DNA of 64,000 nucleotides from Desmodesmus armatus. Its lineage: Eukaryota; Chlorophyta; Chlorophyceae; Sphaeropleales; Scenedesmaceae. Under the pieces are notes generated by a model that saw nothing but the letters and a program-made list of their open reading frames with translations, made no database searches and was not told where the DNA came from. Location: positions 370,501 to 434,500 of the forward strand of contig VIIQ02000644.1 of the NCBI GenBank assembly GCA_007449985.2, in the 5' to 3' direction. The position numbers and the translations under genes were made by a program. Of this stretch, positions 48,101-58,600 are shown piece by piece (the first letter of the stretch is position 1; every line of letters starts with the position of its first letter).

Positions 48101-49963
48101 GCAGCTTGATACTCACTACACCTCTTTGAGCTCCTGCTTGCTGACAAAATCAGGGCGCTTGCCAGCACAGGCATGCGCAAACTCCAGAGTCTCAGCAACA
48201 GTCAGCACAGGCAGATGTTTGTCGTACTGGTCCACGTAGGCCGCAGTGCGCTCCACCACAAACTCGCTGAACGGCTTCTTGTTGTACAGGACAGACCCCT
48301 CCACCTGCAGCACAGGGCACCCGCATAGGCGGTGAAATCATTGTGCAGTGCACCTTTGCTGCGCGTGCACACTGTTTTTCTTGGCACACCGATGGCTCAC
48401 CGAAGCTGACCAGAAGCTGGTTCAATTGACGGCAGGGACACAGGTGCAGCAAGAGAGGCCTTGCCTTCAGAGTATGTCAACCCACAAGCTCTCACCTCGT
48501 AGCTTTTGCCTTTGAGCCTGCCTGAAAGCACCTTGAGCAATGTTGACTTGCCTGAGCCAGGCCCTCCCAGCAGCAGGGTCATCGTGCCCTGTCGAAAAGG
48601 AAGAGCGCAGTACATGCCATCAGTCAGTGGCTGCAGGTAAATCCTTGCACATGACAAATGGACGGTAGCGTGATCAAAGGAGTGCACATCAAAGGAGCCT
48701 CCTCTGTGCAGGCACATGCAGGCAAGCGCTGCCTTCGTGCCTGCGCATGCATCACCGCGCCCACAAACATGCCACTCAACTGGTTTCAGCACCCCATTGA
48801 CGTCCTTCAGGATCTTCAGCTCCTGCGCGCCTTTGCGCCTGAACAAGTCCTGCAGGACAAAATATACAAGGCCGTCGCAACAACTGCTTGGGGTGCAGCT
48901 CAAACAAGCAGCTGCCCCAGGCCATGGAAGGCAGGTGAGGCCTGGCCGTGGCATTGAGCTACAGCTGCAGAAGCTGGCTGCTCAGCATACCACTGATCGT
49001 CGGCTGACGATTGCGCACATGCTACTGCAGACAAGCCAGCTGATGGTCAACTGACCTTTGCTGCCTGTGGCAGGACGTTGCCGACAGTTGGGACGCCAGC
49101 TGAGCCAACCAGCGCCTGTAAGAGGAGGGCGGCAGCGTACACACAGTGAGTTGCAACTGTGCTTGCAAGCATACCACTGTGATGCCGCATACAATACCAA
49201 TCTGAGCTGCTGTTCGCCTGCTGCGTCATGACAAGCGCGTACACGCAGCGGCAGCCACTGCGGCAGCCTGTCATGCTTGTGCATGCAAGCAGCTGCTGCG
49301 TCAAGGCCAAGGTTGGTTCCTGCTTCTGCACTCACATCCATGCTGACATTGACGTCCTTGTACTCCACGGTGACGGTTGGCCACTCGATGCCATTGGCTT
49401 TGTAGAACTGCAAGACACAATTCAAGCAGAGACAGTTGCGCAGCACCGACCACGCCACACCCAAGATCCTTGGTCACACCAAGTGCACTTGTGCTGGACT
49501 GGGGCGCAAGCCGGTGCATGCAGACAGCTTGACTGGCGCACCTGCAGCAGCTTCTGGGCAAAGCCTGTGAGTCCAGCTGGTGCCTGCAGGAGTGCTTCTG
49601 CTGCGTGTGCTGCCTGCTGCTTGCTGGCCTTTTGGAGCTTGTGCCTGCGCACGCGCTCCTCCTGTGCAGCTTGTATCAGCTCATCCTGCACAGCACAGCA
49701 CACCAATTGCGCTGCCTTTCTGGTTTTGTGATGTTGGAGCCAAAACCAGAGCAGTGTAGCTGCACCAGTAGGTCATGCAAGCAAGCCAGCAAAGCTGTCC
49801 GAAGCCATGTCAGCCAGTGACTGCACACCTGGTCTTGCACAGACTTGCGACTCAGCTGCTGCAGGCCAAGCTCTGTCAGCTGTGGACCTTCATTTTGAAG
49901 GCCATACTCCTCCAAGGCCTGCTCCAGAGACTGCCGGGCTGACTGCCGAGGCTGGGATGCCAT
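36129..49963 (-). CDS. Full-size PDR-type ABCG transporter (one frameshift)
   Basis: ATP-driven export across the plasma membrane, substrate unknown. Layout is NBD-TMD-NBD-TMD, about 1,656 residues once the duplication noted below is discounted. Exon 3' borders, in order: 49829, 49542, 49336, 49056, 48781, 48496, 48120, 47637, 47477, 47258, 46697, 46253, 45723, 45293, 44755, 44392, 44055, 43796, 43428, 43100, 42604, 42040, 41739, 41525, 41234, 40802, 40459, 40198, 39698, 39019, 38657, 38338, 38040, 37812, 37380, 37077, 36740, 36482, 36129. NBD1 has Walker [10 protein letters not shown], signature [17 protein letters not shown] and Walker [16 protein letters not shown]2 has [19 protein letters not shown] (spliced), [26 protein letters not shown] and a switch His in VTIHQPS. 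TMD hallmarks: [52 protein letters not shown]. Ends in a basic tail and TGA. A 7-bp tandem duplication in exon 16 breaks the frame after FRFIGS; without it every exon phase fits. Confidence 0.9.
39317..39345. repeat. Perfect palindrome in a PDR intron
   Basis: 14-bp arms gctgcttgtgatgg and ccatcacaagcagc around a single g. It would form a compact hairpin in either strand's RNA. Confidence 0.9.
39587..39725. repeat. Copy of PDR exon 29 end with splice donor
   Basis: The exon end at 39698-39720 (ctgctgcaccagcagctct) recurs exactly at 39593-39611 in the following intron. There it is again preceded on the plus strand by a tac (a GTAAG-type donor in transcript sense). Confidence 0.75.
44205..44345. 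repeat. Direct repeat in a PDR intron
   Basis: The unit caattgaggagcacactcag followed by actga...agcagcagg...tcatgcaat occurs twice (44214-44268 and 44267-44345), the second with an insertion. It lies wholly within the intron between exons 16 and 17. Confidence 0.7.
44420..44433 (-). other. 7-bp tandem duplication breaking the PDR frame
   Basis: gagccaa occurs twice in a row. With one copy, exon 16 (44392-44534) is 136 bp and fits phase 2 in and phase 0 out, reading [15 protein letters not shown] into AFGSLG. With both copies it is 143 bp and the frame is lost. It may be a real mutation, an allele or an assembly error. Confidence 0.85.
46566..46735. repeat. Copy of the 3' end of PDR exon 11
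   Basis: cccttccgtcagcacgatga followed by tgtcatcaaacagg is found at 46697-46731 (exon end with its donor) and again at 46577-46611 in the downstream intron. The copy also has a GTGAGG donor in transcript sense. Confidence 0.85.
46858..47110. repeat. Copy of the 5' part of PDR exon 11, including the acceptor
   Basis: Two tandem units of about 125 bp. 46858-46983 holds the true exon start and acceptor; 46984-47110 is a copy in the upstream intron. The copy keeps the reading frame through [19 protein letters not shown] and the following MLCM, with several substitutions, then runs into a TAA. It has an acceptor but no donor in frame. Confidence 0.88.
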
Positions 49964-51265
49964 CAACAGCTGGCTGTGTCAGCCTACAGGCCGATGTCAG
50001 TGACCAGCGGCCACCCTGGTGACCACAGTAAGTGCACAGCAATAAATATAGTGAAACAATCAAAGCAGAGTCTCACGACAGCGTATGATCAACAGCTGGG
50101 TTTGAACTGCAGGATTGATGAATTTCATGCGTTCTGGGATCAGAAACAATCCTTAAGAAACTTTCCACCAACTGGATGGGCACTCCGAAGCTTCTCCTCC
50201 TGCTTCGATCAAAACCGGGGTGCACTTGCGTAAGCCTTTGTCATGCTGTCATCCGGTTGCAAACCTGGCTTGCGTCTCGCAAACAGCCAATAAACAAGGA
50301 GTTAAAATTCCACTCCAGCAGTAGCAACACGGCACAGCTGGAGATTTGTGAAGTATTGCCACAGTTCATTGGGCCAGGACCAGCCTGCCCTGATCCACTC
50401 AGTGTGCTGTCCAGCTTCAGGTTGGGCCGCGCTGATGCACTCGGTCCAGAGTGCGCATGCTGCTGGCAAATTTTATGCAAACCAAACACACGAAGGGATT
50501 GCTGCTGTCTGACCTTGCAGAGGTCTGCCAGCACATTCTCACAAAGCAGCTGGATCCCTGGACCCCACCGGTGCTTGGAAGACTGTTGCAAAGTTCATCC
50601 CCAGCCACCAGGACAGACAAAGGGCCACAATGGCACCTACGGCTTGGTCTGGGCCCCACTGCAGGCCTGAATTTATGAAACATTCATGATGAGGTGTGCA
50701 AGCCATACATGCATGCCGAGGTGTGCAAGCCATATGCATGCATGCCGACACAGGTTGCCAGCTGTTGGCTAGGAAGTCCTCATTGCCAAAATTTGCAAAT
50801 CAGTGCAGTGCAACACAACCCTCCTGAGCTCAGAATACAAACCACCGTGTGCTGTCAACTGTGAAAGGGAGAGTGGAGTTGATATGGGCTGTACAACACA
50901 ACAATACCAATGATCCATTGGTGTTGGATCACGCCCCATGGGTTTTCACCCCCCGCCAGGCGGGTGGGGTCTATCCCATGAACATGCACATATGGGGCAA
51001 ACCATCAAACATATGGGGCTGGACACTTGTTTGAATGGGTGCGCTGCAATGATCAAACTTTATGAGCGTCGTCACACACCTCTCACTACCATAGCAAGAC
51101 ACAGCCCCAAGACATCAGCCAGACACAACTGATTCACTGCCCAATGACGGAAACCCCGTACAAAAATTCCCATCAATACAGTCACCCAAGTAACACTAAA
51201 CAGCCCCCCCCCTCACCCACAAACACCAGCACTGTACAGCCCCATGCACACCTTACTCACTCCCG
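49964..51265. other. Intergenic, PDR upstream region
   Basis: Contains the PDR promoter and the 3' flank of the lipid kinase. A short tandem duplication (gaggtgtgcaagccata.atgcatgc) lies at 50692-50748. No gene supported. Confidence 0.5.
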
Positions 51266-52844
51266 TCAGCACTGCGGCTTGCCAGATAGCAGCCTCAGCA
51301 CGCCTGGCAGCACAGTAATCTCAACAGCCTCAAAGTGCCCCTGCGGCTCCCCATCACACTCCCACGCCAGCCCTGAGCCAGCCTCTGCCGCACGGACCTG
51401 CAGCCTGCGGCACTTGCCCAACACATTTACGCCTTTGACACCCAGGTGCTGGCCCGTACGCAGCAAGTGACCTGCAGGTGACAGATGCAGGCATAGTTAC
51501 AATCACAGCCACAGTAGATGCCGTGCAAATCGCAAGGGGAGCCAGGAACTCATGGGCCATTCGACCTGCCTCAGCGCCAAGTGAGCGCCCCACACAGGTG
51601 TCAGACGTGCTGTGGGGAAGGCGGGCAAGCCAGTGTACTACCACAGGCAGACATATCGTTGAGGCAACCCTACACCCACATCCCGTCAGCTGCACAAGAA
51701 CGGCAAGGCGTGCCTCGCACACCCCTCCCTGGACCCCTGCCCTCCCCCCACTGAGGGGGTGACCCCCTCACCTTTGCTCATGAAGTCCCACAGGCCCAGG
51801 CCCTGCAGCGCCACCACATCCATCAGCCCATCACTTGGGTCAGCATCAGGCAGGATTTGCAGGCCACCACCCCAGAACCGCCCCTGGCCGAGCACCAGTG
51901 TGGTCAGGCGGTCCAGCGCCTGCCACTCCTGGCTGTCGTCCATGCACACCTGCAGGCACAAGTTTGCAGGATTGCTGTGGGCATCAGTAAGCGGCTGGCG
52001 TGAGCTGCCTTGAGGACTCGAGTGCTACTGGTGGGAAGTACATACGCTGTGTAGCGACTACATACGCTGTGTAGCGACTACATACATAACATAACATGAC
52101 ATGACATGACATGACATGACATAACAACTGTACAGAGCGCCCAGGGGTACAACAGCGGGGGTGAAGGGTGGCCGGCAGCAGTAACGACGTGTTGCTACAG
52201 CAGGGGTATCTTATACTTGCTGCCAGGCTCAACATGCAAAAGGCTGACCTGCATGCACTCTCTCAGCCTCAAAAACATTTTGTCACCCTACAGCAACCGC
52301 CACCACAAAAAGAACTTGTTCCGAGTACTGCAGTCATCACCAACGTGAACATTGGAGCTGTCGCAGCAGCCCCGACCAATACAACAGCCATCCCGCCTTG
52401 CACACACCTGGATGGTGCACCCCTTCCAGTTGAGCAGTGTGAGCGCCCCGCCAAGCGGGTAGCACAGTGGCCCCAGCTGCTTCAGCGACCCTGCCCTTGC
52501 TGCAGAAAGGGCACCCACTGCACAGCTGGCCACATTCACAATGTAGCGGCAGCCGCCCTCCTCAACAGCCACACCTGCTGCTGCCGTGGCGGTATCAGCT
52601 GCTGATACTGCTCCTGCTGTGACTGCTGTTGCAGGTACTGCTGCGCTTGCATCAGCTGTTGCATTTTGCGCTACTGTGTCTGCTGCTGCCGTCGGTGCCA
52701 GGTCAGCATCTGGGGGTCCAGCAGCAGGCTGGCTGCTTGTGGGGTGGCGACACTGGCGGAAGACGCTGACGTCTGTCGGCTGCTGCTCGCCACTGAGGAT
52801 GCGCTGACAGGCTGCTGCTGCATCGTTCAGGCGCCTGCGCGGAC

Positions 52845-52878
<34 letters not shown>

Positions 52879-53830
52879 GCAACAGGGGTAGGGTGGATTG
52901 GTGCAGTGACAGTCATGCAATACAGCTTGCACAGTGCCATCAATGTTGTCTGGCATGCCTGTTTGCTTCTGACGACTTTGCATTGGGCCCACCACTGCCG
53001 ATAGGCACCATAGCGTGAACGCCCCTGATGCATTGTCAAGAGCTCAACGACACAGGCAGGAACGCATGGCTGGTCAATGTTCAGCACAAGTGGGCGAAAC
53101 AGCTATCAGCCCTAATCCAGCTGCTGCGATCCAGGAGCAAACTAGGGGCTTGAGCTCACCAGCCAAACGTCCTCGCATAGTCACTGCCCGTCCCCAAAGG
53201 CAGAACAGCCAAGGCTGTCTGAGACTTCTGCTGTCTGTGCTGCTGCAGCTGCTGTGCCTGCACAAGCCCTGAAACCACCTGCAGCACAGTCAGAATCTGT
53301 GTCAGGGACCTGCGCACAGAGGACCATCACTACACCAGCAGCAGCTTAGGCTGTAGCCATTGCTGGATTGTCAAGGTGTCACAGAAATCACCGTAAAGGA
53401 TGCACAAGGATGTCAATTGCTTGTGACTGCCATTCACTCCAACTGGTGTATGTCACATGCGGCCAGGTGACAATCCAAGCAACAACCGTGATGTGCAGCA
53501 CTGTTTAAAGGTGCGTATCGTTCTGACCTCGTGTATTGTGCCATCTCCGCCAACTGCCAGCACAACCTCAACACCTTCCTGCACTGCCTCAGCTGCAAGC
53601 TGTGCTGCTCTGCCTGGCCCAGATGTGAAGTTCTGCTGCAGCATGAACCCTTTAGTGCTGAGTTGCATGATGACGTCATTTCCAAGCTTACTCCACAGCT
53701 GCTTCGCCCGGCCGTTGGCTCCTGCTGGGTTGATGATGGCCACGCAGCGTTTGCTGCTGCTGCAAGCAGATGCAGTCTGTCCTGACATTCTAGCCGGCGC
53801 AAAGGCACATGCGCAGCTCAATACGTGCAT
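51266..53830 (-). CDS. Lipid kinase with DAGK catalytic domain (diacylglycerol/sphingosine kinase-like)
   Basis: Predicted to phosphorylate a lipid (diacylglycerol, sphingoid base or ceramide) with ATP. Exons, in order: 53528-53830, 53160-53278, 52408-52834, 51772-51949, 51266-51471. Phases match; 410 residues, TGA stop. Motifs: CVAIINPAGANGRAKQLW at the start of the domain, the nucleotide-binding loop VVLAVGGDGTIHEVVSG (spliced), then LAVLPLGTGSDYARTFGW, and toward the C-terminus RFWGGGLQILPDADPSDGLM and a final beta-rich part ending WECDGEPQGHFEAVEITVLP. This is the layout of YegS/DgkB and plant DAGK-like proteins, about 300-400 residues, rather than large regulated DAG kinases. Exon 3 carries an Ala/Thr-rich insert of about 60 residues replacing a short loop. 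The start at 53830 is the first Met; an in-frame Met lies 14 codons later. No transit peptide is clear. The exact lipid cannot be told from sequence. Confidence 0.85.
52086..52125. repeat. (ACATG)n pentanucleotide microsatellite
   Basis: About six acatg units flanked by acataac, in the lipid-kinase intron. Just upstream the 18-bp word cgctgtgtagcgactaca is duplicated (52046-52082). Confidence 0.9.
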
Positions 53831-54610
53831 TAGAAGCCTTCATTTTAACCATGACCGCTTCAGCACGTCCAGCCTTTGCACGAACACAGTATTGGCGAGC
53901 ATTTGAAAGCAAACCGAAAGCAGACAGAAGACGACCGATGATTGAAACCTTCTTATCACAGTGTCCAGAACCATACCATACTGGTACACTGTGCCAGCAG
54001 GAACAGCATCACAGCTGTAATACAGCTGGTTGCCTGTACATGCATATGCATGTACATTGGGAGTGATTCATTTGCGCATGGAACTCTGCTTGAGCCATCA
54101 CAACTAGTGTTGTGGTGCATTCGTGTCCTGTGAGTGTGCTGACGTTCTCAGAGTTATACAGCAGCAGGCCTAAGGTGAATCAGCACAGATCTGTGCCTCT
54201 AGAGGCCACTCCACATTGCACAGTCTGCAGCCCAGTGACGGATGGAGGTAAGCTTGATACGGTCAACCACCCTATATCGAGCATCAACCAACTTCCCTGC
54301 CGGCATCTGTGGGTGACAGACAGATCTCTGAAGTGGCACAGGATCTTCACATGTTTTGAGCGTGTTGACTGCACAAACACTTGTACGCAAGCACCAGACG
54401 CAACATTTTGTTTGTGATGCGTCACGATATTCCTTTGATCGTTCACACTCACTGGATGCCCGTGTCACTGCATAGGCCGGCCCAGCAGCACCAGCAGCAC
54501 CAGCAGCACCAGCAGCACCAGCAGCACCAGCACCAGCAGCACCAGCAGCACCAGCAGCACCAGCAGCACCAGCAGCACCAGCAGCACCAGCATCAGCAGG
54601 AGCAGCAGCA
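53831..54610. promoter_or_regulatory. Divergent upstream region, lipid kinase / F-box-like gene
   Basis: 780 bp between two start codons pointing away from each other. It holds a (CAGCAGCAC)n-type tract at 54481-54602, out of frame with the F-box-like start, so probably 5' leader sequence. No named promoter motif recognised. Confidence 0.4.
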
Positions 54611-55011
54611 ATGGCGGCAGCAGCAGGAGATGCAATCGGCCAGTCACCCCTCCTGCGCTGCCTTCGTCACCTCAACGACGACGTGCTGACAGCCTTCCTT
54701 CTTCCCAAGCTAGTGGAGCAAGGGTCTGCAGGCGCAGTGGCTCTCACATGCAGCAAGCTGCGCAGGCTGTGCCAGCACAACACCCGGCACCTGAGCCTGC
54801 CAACGAAAATGGAGGATGCTGACAATCCCTGCCATAATAAGGAGCTTGCAGGGCAGCTGGTGGCGGCCTTTCCCAACTGCACATCGCTGGAGTTTGCGTG
54901 GGGCAGCAGCATTGACCCCTACTTAGACTTGATGTACAGTGTATGGCACCCCGAGAGATGCAGCAGCAAAAACCCAAACATGTACGGCGGCATCAGCCCA
55001 ATGCTGAAAGG
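54611..55011 (+). CDS. F-box/LRR-like protein, first exon only
   Basis: A 133-codon frame from ATG 54611 to a donor (AAAGG then GTGAGC) at 55011/55012. It begins MAAAAGD, followed by LRHLNDDVLTAFLLPKLVEQ, then ALTCSKLRRLCQHNTRHLSL and AAFPNCTSLEFAWGSS. That order (short helical F-box-like segment, then the start of leucine-rich repeats) resembles algal and plant F-box/LRR substrate receptors of ubiquitin ligases. I cannot find the next exon: the sequence runs into a microsatellite at 55306 and then the 2.25-kb array. The gene may continue beyond or be truncated by the array. Family assignment is tentative. Confidence 0.5.
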
Positions 55012-55305
55012 GTGAGCGGCAGTGTCGGGTACAGCAGTGTGTCATCTGCTTGGTTGCCTGCGCAGGCACAGCTGTTGCTTTGGTCCGGGGCTGCACGCCG
55101 TGTGCTGTACGGTACCTTATACCCTGTACAGCAAGACCTTTGACAAGAACAGTAAATAATAAATTATGCAGACAACATGTTTTCTAAAACAATTGGGGCT
55201 GTACAGTACGTTCTCTGCAGGGCTAATGTTGTCGCAACCCTGCACCTGGGCACTGGTAAGGCTGACCACCTCCCCAGGCTGTGTTGCGCTGTCCTCTGCT
55301 GTGCC

Positions 55306-55460
55306 GTGCTGTGCTGTGCTGTGCTGTGCTGTGCTGTGCTGTGCTGTGCTGTGCTGTGCTGTGCTGTGCTGTGCTGTGCTGTGCTGTGCTGTGCAGTGCT
55401 GTGCTGTGCTGTGCTGTGCTGTGCTGTGCTGTGCTGTGCTGTGCTGTGCTGTGCAGTGCA
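55306..55460. repeat. (TGTGC)n pentanucleotide microsatellite
   Basis: About 30 tgtgc units with two variant units (gtgcagtgc) near 55394 and 55453. It creates long artificial frames on both strands. Confidence 0.95.
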
Positions 55461-55472
55461 GGCTTCCAGACC

Positions 55473-55680
55473 TCAACACTATCAGCATCAAGCCCAATCG
55501 TGTGAATGACCAGGGTCATGATGATGTTGTGACTTTGCTGCAGCAGATACGACACAGTGTCTAACCCCTGACCTGCACCCTGACTGACGTCCGTGTTCTC
55601 TGCGGAAACACGGACGATTGCGGCCTTGTTTTCAGTGAAATCAATGCTTGTAATGCGTACGTTCTTGTCAGCTCTGCAGC
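55473..55680 (-). CDS. Possible exon crossing the left edge of the array
   Basis: An open minus-strand frame with protein-like codon use: NVRITSIDFTENKAAIVRVS, then, past the array border into unique sequence, YLLQQSHNIIMTLVIHTIGL. Further upstream in the unit (55720-55830) another frame reads AELKLLLDNIQVQQFELQ and may be a coiled coil. The two are in different frames, so a splice or frameshift would be needed. In units 2-4 the frame is lost after GLDTV. Family not recognised. Confidence 0.3.
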
Positions 55681-58600
55681 CCCTGTGCAACTCGCCATCT
55701 TGATTTTAGCAGTCAGCAGGAGTGTCAGCATCTGCTGTGCTGGATTCTTGGTTTCTTCTAGCGGCTTCATCTTGCTCTGCAATTCAAACTGTTGAACTTG
55801 TATGTTGTCAAGTAAAAGTTTCAGCTCAGCAGAGAGGCTGGAGCAGCAGCAGCAGCAGCTGAGGGCTGGTGTGATGTTCCAGATCAACCAACAGGTGTGT
55901 GGGCCACACTGCAGCACACCAGCAGGAGCATCGGCCCCATGAAGCATTCTCAACATTATGATTTTACTTGGTGAATGCATTGGAGGCCCCCTGCACATCC
56001 AGATCAGGCTCAGCACAGAACAGCCTTGGCAGCAGCAGCAGCAGTAATTGCAAGAACAGTGCCACTAAGCTGCATGAGACCCACAGCAGAGCTACACAGA
56101 AGAAGCAGCCAGCATGCATGGTGCTGGATCAGCAGTTGAAAACCGAAGCAACTGCTCCCTGCCCTTCCTGCAGGTACTTACAGCCAACATGCAACACTAA
56201 GGAGGCACCAACGACGACACGAGTCGAGCCCCACACCATGACCACCAGATGCAAGGAGCAGATGAGACCCATAGGTGGGTGAGACTGGTGTGTCACGCAG
56301 CAGCAGCAGAGACATATGCCAGCACCACAGGCAGCTGCCTTGGTGAGGCAGAGCAACCGTGCAGTTGAAGGGTGCCAAACCACAATCGCTGCTACGACGC
56401 ACAAGCGTTACAGCGCTCAGCTGAGCTCAAGGGCAGTGTAGTTGCCACCAACAGCAGTGAATGCCTCCCAAGTGTCTGGCAGTGTGGTGATATCAGATGC
56501 AGTCCTGCTGGCTGGCATAGGGCATTCAAAAGTAGCATACTGCCCCTTGGACCTTTGTGGGGTAGCGTTCGTGTTGGGGTACAATTGCATACACTGCAGC
56601 AGCCAGCTGTGCGTCTCCTCATCCATGTGACTATGCACGTGCTCAATGGACCTCTTGCATTCAGTTGGGTGGGGTGGATGAAGCAGCAGCTGCCATCCCT
56701 GAGGCAGGAGGCTGGCTGCTTCGCTGTGCACCATGGGGACCCCAGTCGCTGCAGATGATGAAGTGCTCTGTGTGCCTCAGCCAGCAGCAACATATTTGTC
56801 CTGCAGCCCATGCACAGCTCCCTGAACATGTCATTGTTATGTGCTGTTGTAATATATGTGGTTGGCTGGATGGATGTCCTGGACCCCCCTTTGTGTGCAG
56901 GTGCATTGCGGCGAAACCAAGGCGACATGCGCAAGGCGGGGCGAACATGCGGGCAGCACAGCAGCACAGCAGTGATGAGATGCCACAAGATAGTCGACCC
57001 CACACCATATGCAGGCCACACTGGTTGCTGCAAGCAGCAGCTTTACTACAACTGCAGCTGCCAGCCAGGCGCACAGCACGTGGCATGCTTGGGGGCGGAA
57101 CCGCCAACCCCAGCGAAACAGCCCTCAACGGCCACGCATGCAGCAGGAAGGGCAGCAGCTGGCAGGGGGTGCTGTATGGATTGTGTGATGCTGAGCAGTT
57201 GATTGAGCTATATGCTGTAGAAGCACATAGCCTTGACAAGCCTGAACATGCTGTTGTGTTTGAGGGGTTGACCGTGTGCCCTGCGTCAAACCGCGAAAAT
57301 GTCATTGTTGCCGCGGCATGCAGCTTGGTAATCAAAGTGAACGGCCAAGGGCACAGTACTATAGTACTGACACATGCCAACAGTTGTGACAGTAGCCTTG
57401 CTGAAATGAGGCTCAAGGACCAGTTGTATGCTCAAGAGGTCCTGGGGTAGGGTTTGAGTGTGTTGCGGTTGTTGATGGTTGAGGACATCAGCAACACAAC
57501 AGCCCTAGCTGCCCTATGCAAAAGATGCCAAGCAGCCAGGCGACAATGGTGACAGTGCCATATGCCAAGGCCAAGGCAAGGGTGGCACAGTAGGTGACGG
57601 TGCCCCGGGAGGGTCATGTTGCCGGTGGTGGGGGGGGTAGGGGGGTGGCGGCCCAGAAACTGTCATTGGCGACGGCTGCTAGCACAGGCCATGAACACTG
57701 GTAAGGCTAGGGTGGGTGCACTAGCGCTGCCGAGTGTGACACAATGGCGCACTGTGCCGGGGCCCTTGGAGCCCTGTTGGTGCCAAGTCAGTGCACAGCC
57801 CCAGACACTGTGTCTAACCCCTGACCTGCACCCTGACTGACGTCCGTGTTCTCTGCGGAAACACGGACGATTGCGGCCTTGTTTTCAGTGAAATCAATGC
57901 TTGTAATGCGTACGTTCTTGTCAGCTCTGCAGCCCCTGTGCAACTCGCCATCTTGATTTTAGCAGTCAGCAGGAGTGTCAGCATCTGCTGTGCTGGATTC
58001 TTGGTTTCTTCTAGCGGCTTCATCTTGCTCTGCAATTCAAACTGTTGAACTTGTATGTTGTCAAGTAAAAGTTTCAGCTCAGCAGAGAGGCTGGAGCAGC
58101 AGCAGCAGCAGCTGAGGGCTGGTGTGATGTTCCAGATCAACCAACAGGTGTGTGGGCCACACTGCAGCACACCAGCAGGAGCATCGGCCCCATGAAGCAT
58201 TCTCAACATTATGATTTTACTTGGTGAATGCATTGGAGGCCCCCTGCACATCCAGATCAGGCTCAGCACAGAACAGCCTTGGCAGCAGCAGCAGCAGTAA
58301 TTGCAAGAACAGTGCCACTAAGCTGCATGAGACCCACAGCAGAGCTACACAGAAGAAGCAGCCAGCATGCATGGTGCTGGATCAGCAGTTGAAAACCGAA
58401 GCAACTGCTCCCTGCCCTTCCTGCAGGTACTTACAGCCAACATGCAACACTAAGGAGGCACCAACGACGACACGAGTCGAGCCCCACACCATGACCACCA
58501 GATGCAAGGAGCAGATGAGACCCATAGGTGGGTGAGACTGGTGTGTCACGCAGCAGCAGCAGAGACATATGCCAGCACCACAGGCAGCTGCCTTGGTGAG

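Noticed and set aside
55166..55690. Long Cys/Ala and His/Ser/Thr-repeat frames on both strands
   Set aside because: Generated by the (TGTGC)n microsatellite. Only the part beyond the repeat (55473-55680, minus) could be coding.
56665..57450. 261-codon plus-strand frame in array unit 1 taken as one protein
   Set aside because: Its middle section is in a different frame from the corresponding 261-codon frame of unit 2, because G-run lengths differ. Only the C-terminal part is shared, so the full-length frame is not a conserved protein.
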